Shown piece after piece: positions 56,737 to 64,000 of a stretch of DNA of 64,000 bases; position 1 is the first letter of the stretch; each line of letters begins with the position of its first letter. Location: contig NZ_CP126741.1 of NCBI RefSeq assembly GCF_030246905.1, positions 806,001-870,000 of the forward strand, in the 5' to 3' direction. The stretch comes from Microbacterium sp. zg-Y818 (GTDB taxonomy: Bacteria; Actinomycetota; Actinomycetes; Actinomycetales; Microbacteriaceae). The notes under the pieces are model-generated. The model made no database searches and was not told the DNA's origin. It saw only the letters and a program-made list of their open reading frames with translations. The position numbers were made by a program, and so were the translations under genes.

Positions 56737-59565
56737 GTGGCAAAACCACGCGTGCACGAGATCGCTTCCGAACTCGGCGTCGACAGCAAGGTCGCACTTG
56801 CGAAGCTGAAGGAGCTCGGCGAGTTCGTCAAGAGCCCTTCCTCGACCATCGAGCCCCCCGTGGCTCGCAAGCTCCGTCAGGCCCTGCAGGCCGACGGCGC
56901 ACAGCCCGCTCCCAGCGCTCCCGCCCAGGGTGCGCCCGCGCGTCCCGCAGGCCGTCCGGGCCCCGCCCGCCCTGCGGCTCCGAGCGCTCCGGCCCCGGCT
57001 CCCGCTCCCGCGGCTCCGGCCGCTGCGGCAGCCGCTCCGGCGGCTCCCGCTCCCGGCCCGGCTGCCCCGACACCCGCTCCCGCCGCTCCGGCTGCGCCCG
57101 CGGCTGCCGAGAAGCCCGCTGAGGCGGCTCCCGCCGCATCGGCACCGTCGTCCGCGACGCCCGGCGCGCCCAAGCCCGCCGGCGGCGCCCCCGCCCCGGG
57201 TGCTCCCGCCGCGGGTGCTCCCGCCCCGGGTGCTCCGCGCCCCGGTGGCGCACCGCGGCCCGGCAACAACCCGTTCTCCTCCTCGCAGGGCATGGGCCAG
57301 CGTCCCGCCGGTCCCCGTCCGGGCAACAACCCGTTCGCGTCGGCTCAGGGCATGGGGCAGCGCCCCACGCCCGGCAACATCCCGCGTCCCCAGGCACCGC
57401 GCCCCGGCGCGCCGCGTCCGGGCGCACCCCGTCCCGGCGGCGCAGGTCGTCCCGGTGGTGGCGGTCGTCCCGGCGCCCCGTTCCAGCAGCGTCCCGGCGG
57501 CCCCGGTCGTCCCGGCGGCGCAGCCGGCGGCTTCCAGCGTCCCGGCGGTCCGCCCGCCGGTGGTTTCGCCGGTCGTCCCGCCGGTGGCGGTGGCCGTGGT
57601 CGTGGACCCGGCGGTGGCACCGCAGGTGCCTTCGGCAAGGGCGGCGGCAAGTCGAAGCAGCGCAAGTCGCGGCGGGCGAAGCGGCAGGAATTCGAGATGC
57701 GGTCGGCGCCTGTCGTCGGCGGCGTCAACGTCTCGCGCGGTAACGGCGAGATCATCCGCATGCGCCGCGGCGCATCGATCGCGGACTTCGCCGACAAGAT
57801 CGAGGCCATCACCGGTTACACGGTGCAGCCCGGCACGCTGGTGACGATCCTGTTCAACCTCGGCGAGATGGCAACGGCCACCGAGTCGCTGGACGAGGCG
57901 ACCTTCGAGGTGCTCGGCGAGGAGCTGGGCTACAAGATCCAGATGGTCTCGCCCGAGGACGAGGACAAGGAGCTCCTGGAGGGCTTCGGTCTCGACCTCG
58001 ATGCAGAGCTCGAAGCCGAGAGCGAAGACGACCTCGAGATCCGTCCGCCGGTCGTGACCGTCATGGGTCACGTCGACCACGGTAAGACGCGACTGCTCGA
58101 TGCGATCCGTCAGACCAACGTGGTCGCCGGCGAGGCCGGTGGCATCACGCAGCACATCGGTGCATACCAGGTCTGGACCGAGCACGAGGGCATCGAGCGA
58201 GCGATCACGTTCATCGACACCCCCGGTCACGAGGCGTTCACCGCCATGCGCGCCCGTGGTGCGCAGGTCACCGACCTCGCGATCCTCGTGGTCGCCGCCG
58301 ACGACGGCATCATGCCCCAGACGGTCGAGGCCCTCAACCACGCGCAGGCGGCGAACGTGCCGATCGTGGTGGCCGTGAACAAGGTCGACAAGCCCGACGC
58401 CAACCCGGCCAAGGTGCGCCAGCAGCTCACCGAATACGGCCTCGTCGCCGAGGAGTACGGCGGCGACGTCATGTTCGTCGACGTCTCCGCTCGCCAGGGC
58501 ACCAACATCCAGGAACTGCTGGATGCCGTCCTGCTGACCGCCGACGCCGGGCTCGACCTCACGGCGAACCCGAACAAGGCCGCCCGTGGTGTCGCGATCG
58601 AGGCCAAGCTCGACAAGGGCCGCGGTTCGGTTGCCACCGTGCTCATCCAGTCCGGAACGCTGCGCGTCGGCGACGCGATCGTCGCAGGCACCGCCTACGG
58701 CCGCGTGCGTGCCATGTCCGACGAGAACGGCGACCCGGTCGAAGAGGCCTACCCCTCCCGCCCCGTGCAGGTGCAGGGCCTCAACTCCGTGCCCCGCGCC
58801 GGTGACACGTTCATCGTCACCGAAGAGGACCGCCTCGCCCGTCAGATCGCTGAGAAGCGTGAAGCCGCTGAGCGCAACGCCCAGCTGGCCAAGGCCCGCA
58901 AGCGCATCTCGCTCGAGGACTTCACCCGCGCTCTGCAGGAGGGCAAGGTCGAGTCGCTCAACCTCATCATCAAGGGTGACGTCTCCGGTGCCGTCGAGGC
59001 GCTGGAGGAGTCGCTGCTGAAGATCGAGGTCGACGACTCGGTGCAGCTGCGGATCATCCACCGCGGTGTGGGTGCCGTGACGGAGTCCGACGTGAACCTC
59101 GCCACGATCGACAACGCGATCGTGATCGGGTTCAACGTGCGCCCCGACGCCAAGGCACGCGAGCGTGCTCAGCGTGAGGGTGTGGACATCCGGTTCTACT
59201 CGGTCATCTACAACGCGATCGACGATGTCGAGCAGTCGCTCAAGGGCCTGCTCAAGCCGGAGTACGAGGAGATCCAGTCGGGCGTCGCGGAGATCCGCGA
59301 GGTGTTCCGCTCCTCCAAGTTCGGCAACATCGCCGGTGTCATCGTGCGCTCGGGGACGATCACCCGAAACGCCAAGGCACGCGTCATCCGCGACGGCGTG
59401 GTCGTCGCCGACGGCCTGGCGATCGAGTCGCTGCGCCGCTTCAAGGACGACGTCACCGAGGTGCGTACGGACTACGAGGCCGGTATCGGCCTCGGCAAGT
59501 TCAACGACATCCAGATCGGCGACGAGATCGAAACCACCGAGATGGTCGAGAAGCCGCGAGGCTGA
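56737..59565 (+). CDS. infB: Translation initiation factor IF-2
   Basis: 942-residue GTPase that loads initiator tRNA on the ribosome. An IF2_N helix domain at the start ([19 protein letters not shown]) is followed by about 300 residues of Pro/Ala- then Gly/Arg-rich low complexity, and a second IF2_N-type domain. The GTPase has GHVDHGKT at 444-451, DTPGHEAF and [10 protein letters not shown]. Domains II-IV complete the protein. GTG start with AGGAG. Confidence 0.98.
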   Translation: MAKPRVHEIASELGVDSKVALAKLKELGEFVKSPSSTIEPPVARKLRQALQADGAQPAPSAPAQGAPARPAGRPGPARPAAPSAPAPAPAPAAPAAAAAAPAAPAPGPAAPTPAPAAPAAPAAAEKPAEAAPAASAPSSATPGAPKPAGGAPAPGAPAAGAPAPGAPRPGGAPRPGNNPFSSSQGMGQRPAGPRPGNNPFASAQGMGQRPTPGNIPRPQAPRPGAPRPGAPRPGGAGRPGGGGRPGAPFQQRPGGPGRPGGAAGGFQRPGGPPAGGFAGRPAGGGGRGRGPGGGTAGAFGKGGGKSKQRKSRRAKRQEFEMRSAPVVGGVNVSRGNGEIIRMRRGASIADFADKIEAITGYTVQPGTLVTILFNLGEMATATESLDEATFEVLGEELGYKIQMVSPEDEDKELLEGFGLDLDAELEAESEDDLEIRPPVVTVMGHVDHGKTRLLDAIRQTNVVAGEAGGITQHIGAYQVWTEHEGIERAITFIDTPGHEAFTAMRARGAQVTDLAILVVAADDGIMPQTVEALNHAQAANVPIVVAVNKVDKPDANPAKVRQQLTEYGLVAEEYGGDVMFVDVSARQGTNIQELLDAVLLTADAGLDLTANPNKAARGVAIEAKLDKGRGSVATVLIQSGTLRVGDAIVAGTAYGRVRAMSDENGDPVEEAYPSRPVQVQGLNSVPRAGDTFIVTEEDRLARQIAEKREAAERNAQLAKARKRISLEDFTRALQEGKVESLNLIIKGDVSGAVEALEESLLKIEVDDSVQLRIIHRGVGAVTESDVNLATIDNAIVIGFNVRPDAKARERAQREGVDIRFYSVIYNAIDDVEQSLKGLLKPEYEEIQSGVAEIREVFRSSKFGNIAGVIVRSGTITRNAKARVIRDGVVVADGLAIESLRRFKDDVTEVRTDYEAGIGLGKFNDIQIGDEIETTEMVEKPRG

Positions 59566-59571
59566 TCACCT

Positions 59572-59601
59572 GGCGGGGGGTGCCACACGGCGCCCCCCGC
59601 C
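59572..59601 (+). terminator. Strong hairpin between infB and rbfA
   Basis: A 13-bp stem with one wobble pair (59572-59584 with 59589-59601) closes an ACAC tetraloop and is followed by TTCCACCTTTTC. It begins six bases after the infB stop. It reads as a rho-independent terminator or partial attenuator that lowers rbfA relative to infB. Confidence 0.75.
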
Positions 59602-59627
59602 TTCCACCTTTTCAGGGAGACACAACC

Positions 59628-60062
59628 ATGTCGTCAGAGCGTCAGGCCAGAATGGCCGACCGCATCCGCGTGCTGATCGCCGAGCGCCTCGAGAAGGGGC
59701 TGCGCGACCCGCGACTGGGGTTCACCACCATCACCGATGTCAAGGTGACGGGCGACCTGCAGCACGCGTCGGTGTTCTACACGGTGCTGGGCACCGAGAA
59801 GGAGCGCGCCGACACCGCTGAGGCGCTGAAGGCCGCCACCGGCCTGCTGCGCAGCGAGGTCGGGCGCAAGCTCAGCGTGCGGCTCACCCCCACCCTCGAG
59901 TTCATTCCGGACGCGATCCCCGAGAACGCCGGGCACATCGAGGACCTGCTGCGCGAGGCGCGCGAGCGCGACGCGGCCGTGGCCGGTCTCGCCACCGGCG
60001 CCACCTACGCCGGCGAGCCCGACCCGTACGTGAAGCCGCGCGACCTCGAAGACGCCGAGTGA
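59628..60062 (+). CDS. rbfA: Ribosome-binding factor A
   Basis: 144 residues, KH-like 30S maturation factor. RQARMADRIRVLIAERLEKGLRDPRLGFTTITDVKVTGDLQHASVFYTVLG is the family core, and LTPTLEFIPDAIPENAGHIEDLL the end. Start ATG 59628 with AGGGAGA upstream. The last codons and stop lie inside the first copy of a tandem 20-bp repeat. Confidence 0.95.
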   Translation: MSSERQARMADRIRVLIAERLEKGLRDPRLGFTTITDVKVTGDLQHASVFYTVLGTEKERADTAEALKAATGLLRSEVGRKLSVRLTPTLEFIPDAIPENAGHIEDLLREARERDAAVAGLATGATYAGEPDPYVKPRDLEDAE

Positions 60063-60135
60063 GTATTCGCGGTCGCGAGTGAGTATTCGCGACGCCGAGT
60101 GAGTACTCGGCCTCGCGAGTGACTACTCGCTGCGG
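60056..60135. repeat. Four tandem 20-bp dyad repeats at the rbfA 3' end
   Basis: Units start at 60056, 60076, 60096 and 60116, each beginning CGAGTGA and containing CGAGT-N4-ACTCG or ATTCG. Each can form a 5-bp mini-hairpin, two of them with one G-U pair. Only the 5-nt end of each unit varies freely. The first unit overlaps the rbfA stop codon. No spacers, so this is not a CRISPR array. Confidence 0.85.
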
Positions 60136-60216
60136 CGCCTACGTCGTGCCCGGGCCGCACCCGCAACCTCGGCACCGTCGGACCGCGTGCACGACGTCGC
60201 CGATCCGTCCCGCCCC

Positions 60217-60232
60217 GCCTGCTTTCGCAGGC
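60217..60232. terminator. Small hairpin between rbfA and mutY
   Basis: GCCTGC-TTTC-GCAGGC, a perfect 6-bp stem in the gene-free stretch between the convergent rbfA and mutY. A possible terminator for either. Confidence 0.4.
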
Positions 60233-60301
60233 ACCACGGGCCCCGGCCGCTCGAATTCCCGACGTTGCGCACGGTGGCACCGCCGTTGACGCTGCCACGG
60301 C

Positions 60302-61168
60302 TCAGCGCGGCAGCGCCAGCCTGCCCTCGGATGCCTCGACCAGCCCGTCCGCGATCAGCGAGTCGATCGCGCGGTCGCGCTGGCGGGGGTCCGGCCAGTC
60401 GGCGATGACCGCCTCCGCCGGCACCGCGTGGGCCGCGGCCTCCCGCAGCACCCGCAGCACCGCCCCGCGCGCCTGCCGGTCGCTGCCCTCGTACCGGGCC
60501 TGCCGTCGCCGGTTGTCACCGGTGTCGGGGTACCCGGCTGCCCGCCACGCACACAGGTGCGCGAGCGGGCACGCCTCGCACCGCGGCGCGCGTGCCGTGC
60601 ACACCACCGCTCCGAGTTCCATCGTCGCCGCGTTGACGACCGCCGCGCCCGCGTCGTCGGCGGGAAGCACCGCCGCCATCGCCGCGAGGTCGCGTCGCGC
60701 CGGCGCCCCCGGCTGCGACCGGCCGTCGACTGCCCGGGCCAGCACGCGCCGGGTGTTGGTGTCGACGACCGGATGCCGCTGTCCGTAGGCGAACACCGCC
60801 ACGGCGCGGGCGGTGTAATCGCCGATCCCGGTGAGCGCGAGAAGCGCGTCGACGTCCGCCGGCACGACGCCCCCGTGCAGGTCGCGGATCTCCACGGCCG
60901 CGCGGTGCAGCCACAGCGCGCGCCGCGGGTACCCCAGGTTCGCCCACTGCCGCACCGCCTCGGCGGGCGGGGCGGCTGCCAGCGCTGCGGGATCGGGCCA
61001 GCGCTCCAGCCACGCCTCGAGGTGGGGGATCACCCGCGCCACCGGCGTCTGCTGCAGCATGAACTCGCTCACCAGCACACCCCACGCGCCGAACTCCGGA
61101 TGCCGCCACGGCAGGTCCCGCGCGTTCTCCCGGTACCACGCGATGAGCGGAGCGGCGAGGTCGGGCAC
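60302..61168 (-). CDS. mutY: A/G-specific adenine glycosylase
   Basis: 288 residues. Removes adenine opposite 8-oxoguanine. Catalytic Glu in SEFMLQQTPV, helix-hairpin-helix ALTGIGDYTARAV with catalytic Asp in VVDTNTRRV, and the [4Fe-4S] loop CTARAPRCEACPLAHLC. It lacks the C-terminal Nudix-like 8-oxoG recognition domain of E. coli MutY (350 residues). A short winged-helix-like tail (PRQRDRAIDSLIADGLVEAS) takes its place. GTG start 6 nt after a TAGGCT box. Confidence 0.93.
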   Translation of the reverse strand: MPDLAAPLIAWYRENARDLPWRHPEFGAWGVLVSEFMLQQTPVARVIPHLEAWLERWPDPAALAAAPPAEAVRQWANLGYPRRALWLHRAAVEIRDLHGGVVPADVDALLALTGIGDYTARAVAVFAYGQRHPVVDTNTRRVLARAVDGRSQPGAPARRDLAAMAAVLPADDAGAAVVNAATMELGAVVCTARAPRCEACPLAHLCAWRAAGYPDTGDNRRRQARYEGSDRQARGAVLRVLREAAAHAVPAEAVIADWPDPRQRDRAIDSLIADGLVEASEGRLALPR

Positions 61169-61174
61169 CGCAAA

Positions 61175-61180
61175 AGCCTA
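61175..61180 (-). promoter_or_regulatory. Leaderless promoter -10 box for mutY
   Basis: TAGGCT on the minus strand, 6 nt before GTG 61168. Confidence 0.55.
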
Positions 61181-61219
61181 CGGCCGCTCGTTCCGCGGGG
61201 TGCGCCGTCGCCACCGAAG

Positions 61220-61225
61220 TAAGCT
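61220..61225 (+). promoter_or_regulatory. Promoter -10 box for the uridine kinase gene
   Basis: TAAGCT, 6 nt before ATG 61232; the spacer GGAGGG is also a Shine-Dalgarno sequence, though it would be lost in a leaderless transcript. Confidence 0.45.
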
Positions 61226-61231
61226 GGAGGG

Positions 61232-61888
61232 ATGCCCGAGACCACCGCCCCCGACCTCTGGCGGAGCCTGCGCGACGACGTGAGCCAGCATCATCGCCGG
61301 GGCCGGATCCTGCTCGCCGTCGACGGGTTCGACGGGGCGGGCAAGACCCGATTCGCCGACGGCTTCGCGACCGTGTTCGACGACGTTCCCGTCTTCCGCG
61401 CGTCGGTCGACGGCTTCCACCGTCCGCGTGCGCAGCGCTATGCCCGCGGCCGCACGTCGCCGGAGGGGTTCTACCTCGACTCCTACGATTACGCCGCCTT
61501 CCGCCGGGAGCTCATCGAGCCGTTCCGCGCCGGCGAGCCCTTCCGCACCGCGGTGTGGGACGTCGCCGCCGACGCCTCCGTCGACGTCGCTCCGCAGGTC
61601 GCTGGCCCCGACGCGGTGCTGCTGGTCGACGGCATCTTCCTGCACCGACCCGAGCTGCGCGGCCTCTGGCACTGGTCGGTGTGGCTCGACGTCCCGGTCG
61701 ACGTCGCCTTCGCCCGCCTCGCCGAGCGCGACGGGGCCGACCCCGACCACACCGCGGCCTCCAACGCGCGGTACCGGCAAGGTCAGGAGCTGTACCTGCG
61801 CGACGCCGACCCCCGCCGCGCCGCGTCGGCGATCGTCGACAACACCGACTTCCGGCGTCCTGCCCGCGTCTTCCGGGACTTCTGCTGA
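61232..61888 (+). CDS. Uridine kinase-like P-loop kinase
   Basis: 218 residues of the NTP-kinase fold. P-loop AVDGFDGAGKT (about residues 29-39), SVDGFHRPRAQRY in the substrate region, LLVDGIFLHRPELRGLW and the lid segment RDGADPDHTAASNARYRQGQ. Similar proteins are annotated as uridine kinase or phosphoribulokinase-like; nucleoside salvage is likely but not certain. The stop shares a base with the truB ATG. Confidence 0.8.
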   Translation: MPETTAPDLWRSLRDDVSQHHRRGRILLAVDGFDGAGKTRFADGFATVFDDVPVFRASVDGFHRPRAQRYARGRTSPEGFYLDSYDYAAFRRELIEPFRAGEPFRTAVWDVAADASVDVAPQVAGPDAVLLVDGIFLHRPELRGLWHWSVWLDVPVDVAFARLAERDGADPDHTAASNARYRQGQELYLRDADPRRAASAIVDNTDFRRPARVFRDFC

Positions 61889-62772
61889 TGGGCGGCATCC
61901 TGCTCGTGGACAAGCCCGGCGGCATCACGAGTCACGACGTCGTCGCCCGCGCCCGCCGTGCCCTGGGGACGCGCAAGATCGGCCACGCCGGAACCCTCGA
62001 CCCGATGGCGACGGGCCTGCTGGTGCTCGGCGTCGACAGCGCGACGCGGCTGCTCACTTACCTCGTCGGGCTCGACAAGACCTACGAGGCGACCATCCGG
62101 CTGGGCGTGGGCACCGACTCCGATGACGCCGACGGCACCGTGACGACGACGGCGGATGCCGAGGCAGTGGCGGCCGTCGACGACGAGCGGCTCGCCGCCG
62201 GCATCGCCGACCTCACCGGGGCGATCTCGCAGGTGCCCAGCAGCGTCTCCGCGATCAAGGTCAACGGCCGGCGGGCGTATGACCTCGCCCGCGCGGGCGA
62301 AGATGTGCAGCTGAACGCGCGCGCGGTCACCGTCTCGCGCTTCGCGGTGCGCGAGCGCCGTCACGGCGCCGGCGTCATCGACCTCGACGTCGTGGTCGAC
62401 TGCTCCAGCGGCACCTACATCCGTGCGCTGGCGCGCGACCTCGGCGCCGCGCTCGGAGTCGGGGGACACCTCACGGCGCTGCGGCGCACGCGCATCGGCC
62501 CGTTCGATGTCGCCGACGCGGTCGGTGTCGACGACATCTCCGCCGAGGCGCTCCTGCCGCAGGCGCAGGTCGCCGCGAGCGTGCTCGGCTCGTTCCCCGT
62601 CAGCGCGGACGAAGCCCGCGACCTGCGACACGGCAAGCGCCTGACCGGCGCCGCGACCCGGCTCACCACCGAGCGCGCGGCGGCGATCGATCCCGAGGGT
62701 CGGCTGGTGGGGATCGTCGAGCGCCGCGGCGACGACGTCAAGAGCGCCATGAACGTCTCGGAGGAGAACTGA
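61888..62772 (+). CDS. truB: tRNA pseudouridine-55 synthase
   Basis: 294 residues. Makes pseudouridine 55 in the T-arm of tRNA. Catalytic Asp in KIGHAGTLDPMATGLL, TKxY-type block LDKTYEATIRLG, VPSSVSAIKVNGRRAYDLARAG and CSSGTYIRALARDLG. Overlaps both the uridine kinase stop and the next start by one base. Confidence 0.96.
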   Translation: MGGILLVDKPGGITSHDVVARARRALGTRKIGHAGTLDPMATGLLVLGVDSATRLLTYLVGLDKTYEATIRLGVGTDSDDADGTVTTTADAEAVAAVDDERLAAGIADLTGAISQVPSSVSAIKVNGRRAYDLARAGEDVQLNARAVTVSRFAVRERRHGAGVIDLDVVVDCSSGTYIRALARDLGAALGVGGHLTALRRTRIGPFDVADAVGVDDISAEALLPQAQVAASVLGSFPVSADEARDLRHGKRLTGAATRLTTERAAAIDPEGRLVGIVERRGDDVKSAMNVSEEN

Positions 62773-63140
62773 TGATCCTGTGGTTCGCCGTCGTCCAGGT
62801 GGCCGTCGCCGTCGTGGCCGGCCTGCTCTGCGTGGTGCTCGGCCTCGCCGGGCGCCGCCCGAGCGACCTCACGGTCGGCTCGCTGGCGCTGGTCGAGCTG
62901 CTCTTGGTGGCACAGGTCGTGGTCGGCATCGCCGCGCCGCTGACAGGAAACCCGCCGTCGGGGAGCTTGCTCGAATTCTGGGTCTACCTCGTCTCGGCCG
63001 TGCTGCTGCCCCCGGCCGCCGTGCTGTGGGCGCTCCTCGAGCGCAGCCGCTGGAGCACCGTCATCATGGGAATCGCCGCACTGTCGGTGGCTGTCATGGT
63101 CTGGCGCATGCAGGTCATCTGGACGGTGCAGGGCGCATGA
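62772..63140 (+). CDS. Small four-helix membrane protein
   Basis: 122 residues with four predicted membrane helices (about 3-26, 34-55, 67-88, 93-115). No family recognised. The ATG overlaps the truB stop by one base, so it belongs to the truB-ribF transcription unit. Confidence 0.7.
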   Translation: MILWFAVVQVAVAVVAGLLCVVLGLAGRRPSDLTVGSLALVELLLVAQVVVGIAAPLTGNPPSGSLLEFWVYLVSAVLLPPAAVLWALLERSRWSTVIMGIAALSVAVMVWRMQVIWTVQGA

Positions 63141-63162
63141 GCCGGCTCCTTCCCGCGGCCCC

Positions 63163-63168
63163 TACACT
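63163..63168 (+). promoter_or_regulatory. Putative internal -10 box before the ribF-proximal membrane gene
   Basis: TACACT, 10 nt before ATG 63179, with GGAG between. A possible extra promoter inside the truB-ribF unit. Confidence 0.4.
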
Positions 63169-63178
63169 GGAGCGCGAC

Positions 63179-63622
63179 ATGTCCTCCCGCCCGCGTATGA
63201 CCGGCATCGGCCGTGTGCTCGTGATCGTCTACGCGGTCATGGCGCTCGCTGCCACCGGCCGCTCCTTCGTGCAGATCGTCGAGCGCTTCGACGAGGCACC
63301 GCTGGCCTACTCGCTGTCGGCCGCGGCCGCGGTGGTGTACATCCTCGCCACGCTCGCGCTGGTGTTCGCCGGATCCCGGGCCTGGTACGTCGTCGCCTGG
63401 GTGGCGATCTGCTTCGAGCTGACCGGCGTCATCGTCGTCGGGTCGCTGACCTTCCTCCTCCCTGAGCAGTTCGACCACCAGACGGTCTGGCAATGGTTCG
63501 GGGCGGGGTACCTCTTCATTCCGCTCGCGCTGCCGGTGCTGGGCCTGTGGTGGCTCGTCACGCACCGCCCCGGCCGCGTCGTGGAATCCGCTGTCGAACC
63601 GGTCGAGAGGTCCTCCTGGTGA
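63179..63622 (+). CDS. Small membrane protein upstream of ribF
   Basis: 147 residues from ATG 63179, chosen because GGAG lies 6 nt upstream; ATG 63137 overlaps the previous stop (ATGA) and would add 14 residues. Four membrane helices (IGRVLVIVYAVMALAATG, LSAAAAVVYILATLALVFAG, VVAWVAICFELTGVIVVG, LFIPLALPVLGLWWLV). No known function. Confidence 0.75.
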   Translation: MSSRPRMTGIGRVLVIVYAVMALAATGRSFVQIVERFDEAPLAYSLSAAAAVVYILATLALVFAGSRAWYVVAWVAICFELTGVIVVGSLTFLLPEQFDHQTVWQWFGAGYLFIPLALPVLGLWWLVTHRPGRVVESAVEPVERSSW

Positions 63623-64000
63623 TCACGTTCCGCGATCCCGCCGAGATCCCCGCCGGCTTCGGCCCGTCGGTGGTCGTCATCGGCAAGTTCGACGGCGTGC
63701 ACGCCGGCCACCGCGCCGGCATCGACCGTGCCCGGGTGGAGGCGGCGTCCGAGCGCGCCCGCGTCGTGGCGGTGACCTTCGACCGCAATCCGCTGAGCGT
63801 GCTGCGACCCGAGATCTGTCCCGAAGACCTGGTCAGCGTCGATCAGAAGCTCGCCCTGCTGGCGGACACCGGGGTGGATGCCACCCTCGTGCTGCGCTTC
63901 GACCGCGCCCTGGCAGACCTCGCCCCGGAAGAGTTCGTGCGTCGGGTGCTGGTGGATGCGGTGGGTGCGGTGACGGTGTTCGTCGGCAGCGACTTCCGCT
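63619..64000 (+). CDS. ribF: Bifunctional riboflavin kinase/FAD synthetase, 3' end missing
   Basis: The first 127 codons are present. The FAD synthetase domain has VVIGKFDGVHAGHRAG (nucleotidyltransferase HxGH motif), VTFDRNPLSVLRP and VGAVTVFVGSDFR. The riboflavin kinase half lies beyond the window. GTG start overlaps the upstream stop (GTGA). truB-ribF proximity is common in bacteria. Confidence 0.94.
   Translation, partial: MITFRDPAEIPAGFGPSVVVIGKFDGVHAGHRAGIDRARVEAASERARVVAVTFDRNPLSVLRPEICPEDLVSVDQKLALLADTGVDATLVLRFDRALADLAPEEFVRRVLVDAVGAVTVFVGSDFR

Noticed and set aside
60056..60135. CRISPR-like array
   Set aside because: Units are contiguous 20-mers without unique spacers, and no cas gene is nearby.
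60187..60408. Short open frames between rbfA and mutY on both strands
   Set aside because: No ribosome binding site, Arg/Pro-rich composition, and overlap with the mutY 3' end.

Overview
The window is high-GC DNA, about 70% G+C by eye, from an actinobacterium, most likely Microbacteriaceae and close to Microbacterium. The reasons are wecA directly upstream of an atpI-like gene and atpBEFHAGDC, a separate long actinobacterial OSCP/delta subunit, a MutY without its C-terminal Nudix domain, many GTG starts, and many TANNNT -10 boxes 6-8 nt before the start codon (leaderless transcripts). No rRNA, tRNA, insertion sequence, phage gene or CRISPR array was seen.

Layout. 1-8154: 3' part of wecA, an atpI-like gene and the complete F1Fo ATP synthase operon, closed by a 16-bp perfect hairpin. 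8234-18399: yaaA, a Pro/Tyr-tailed membrane protein, an aldo/keto reductase, a heterodimeric ABC exporter, a PP2C phosphatase and an EccC-like FtsK/SpoIIIE ATPase. 18441-24075: alanine dehydrogenase and asparaginase (minus), an OsmC protein, plsC, a tandem FKBP lipoprotein and dxr. 24063-32084: a minus-strand block of pflA-pflB, a murE-like ligase and gadB-gadC, i.e. fermentation and acid-stress functions. 32389-37006: rseP, a TrpE-TrpG fusion with a complete trp leader peptide and attenuator, and ispG. dxr, rseP and ispG are usually close neighbours and are here pushed apart.

37878-50056 is the most interesting part. It is a ten-gene minus-strand operon for a surface polysaccharide in which every junction overlaps by 1-4 nt or is separated by 1-2 nt. 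It holds three GT2 glycosyltransferases, two flippase-like proteins, a polymerase-like membrane protein, a polysaccharide pyruvyl transferase, an HxxxDG acyltransferase-like protein, a membrane-anchored GH16 enzyme and an acyltransferase-3 protein. Its upstream region carries three copies of an 18-bp dyad, GTCC-N10-GGAC, whose starts are exactly 42 bp apart, i.e. four helical turns. I read this as a dedicated operator array controlling the operon.

50499-64000: a small Cys/His protein, proS, a DUF1206 protein, a membrane-lipase fusion, then the translation cluster nusA-ylxR-infB-rbfA, mutY, a uridine kinase, truB, two small membrane proteins and the 5' part of ribF. The cluster carries its own RNA-level signals: two competing hairpins over the infB ribosome binding site, a strong hairpin between infB and rbfA, and four tandem 20-bp dyad repeats starting at the rbfA stop codon.
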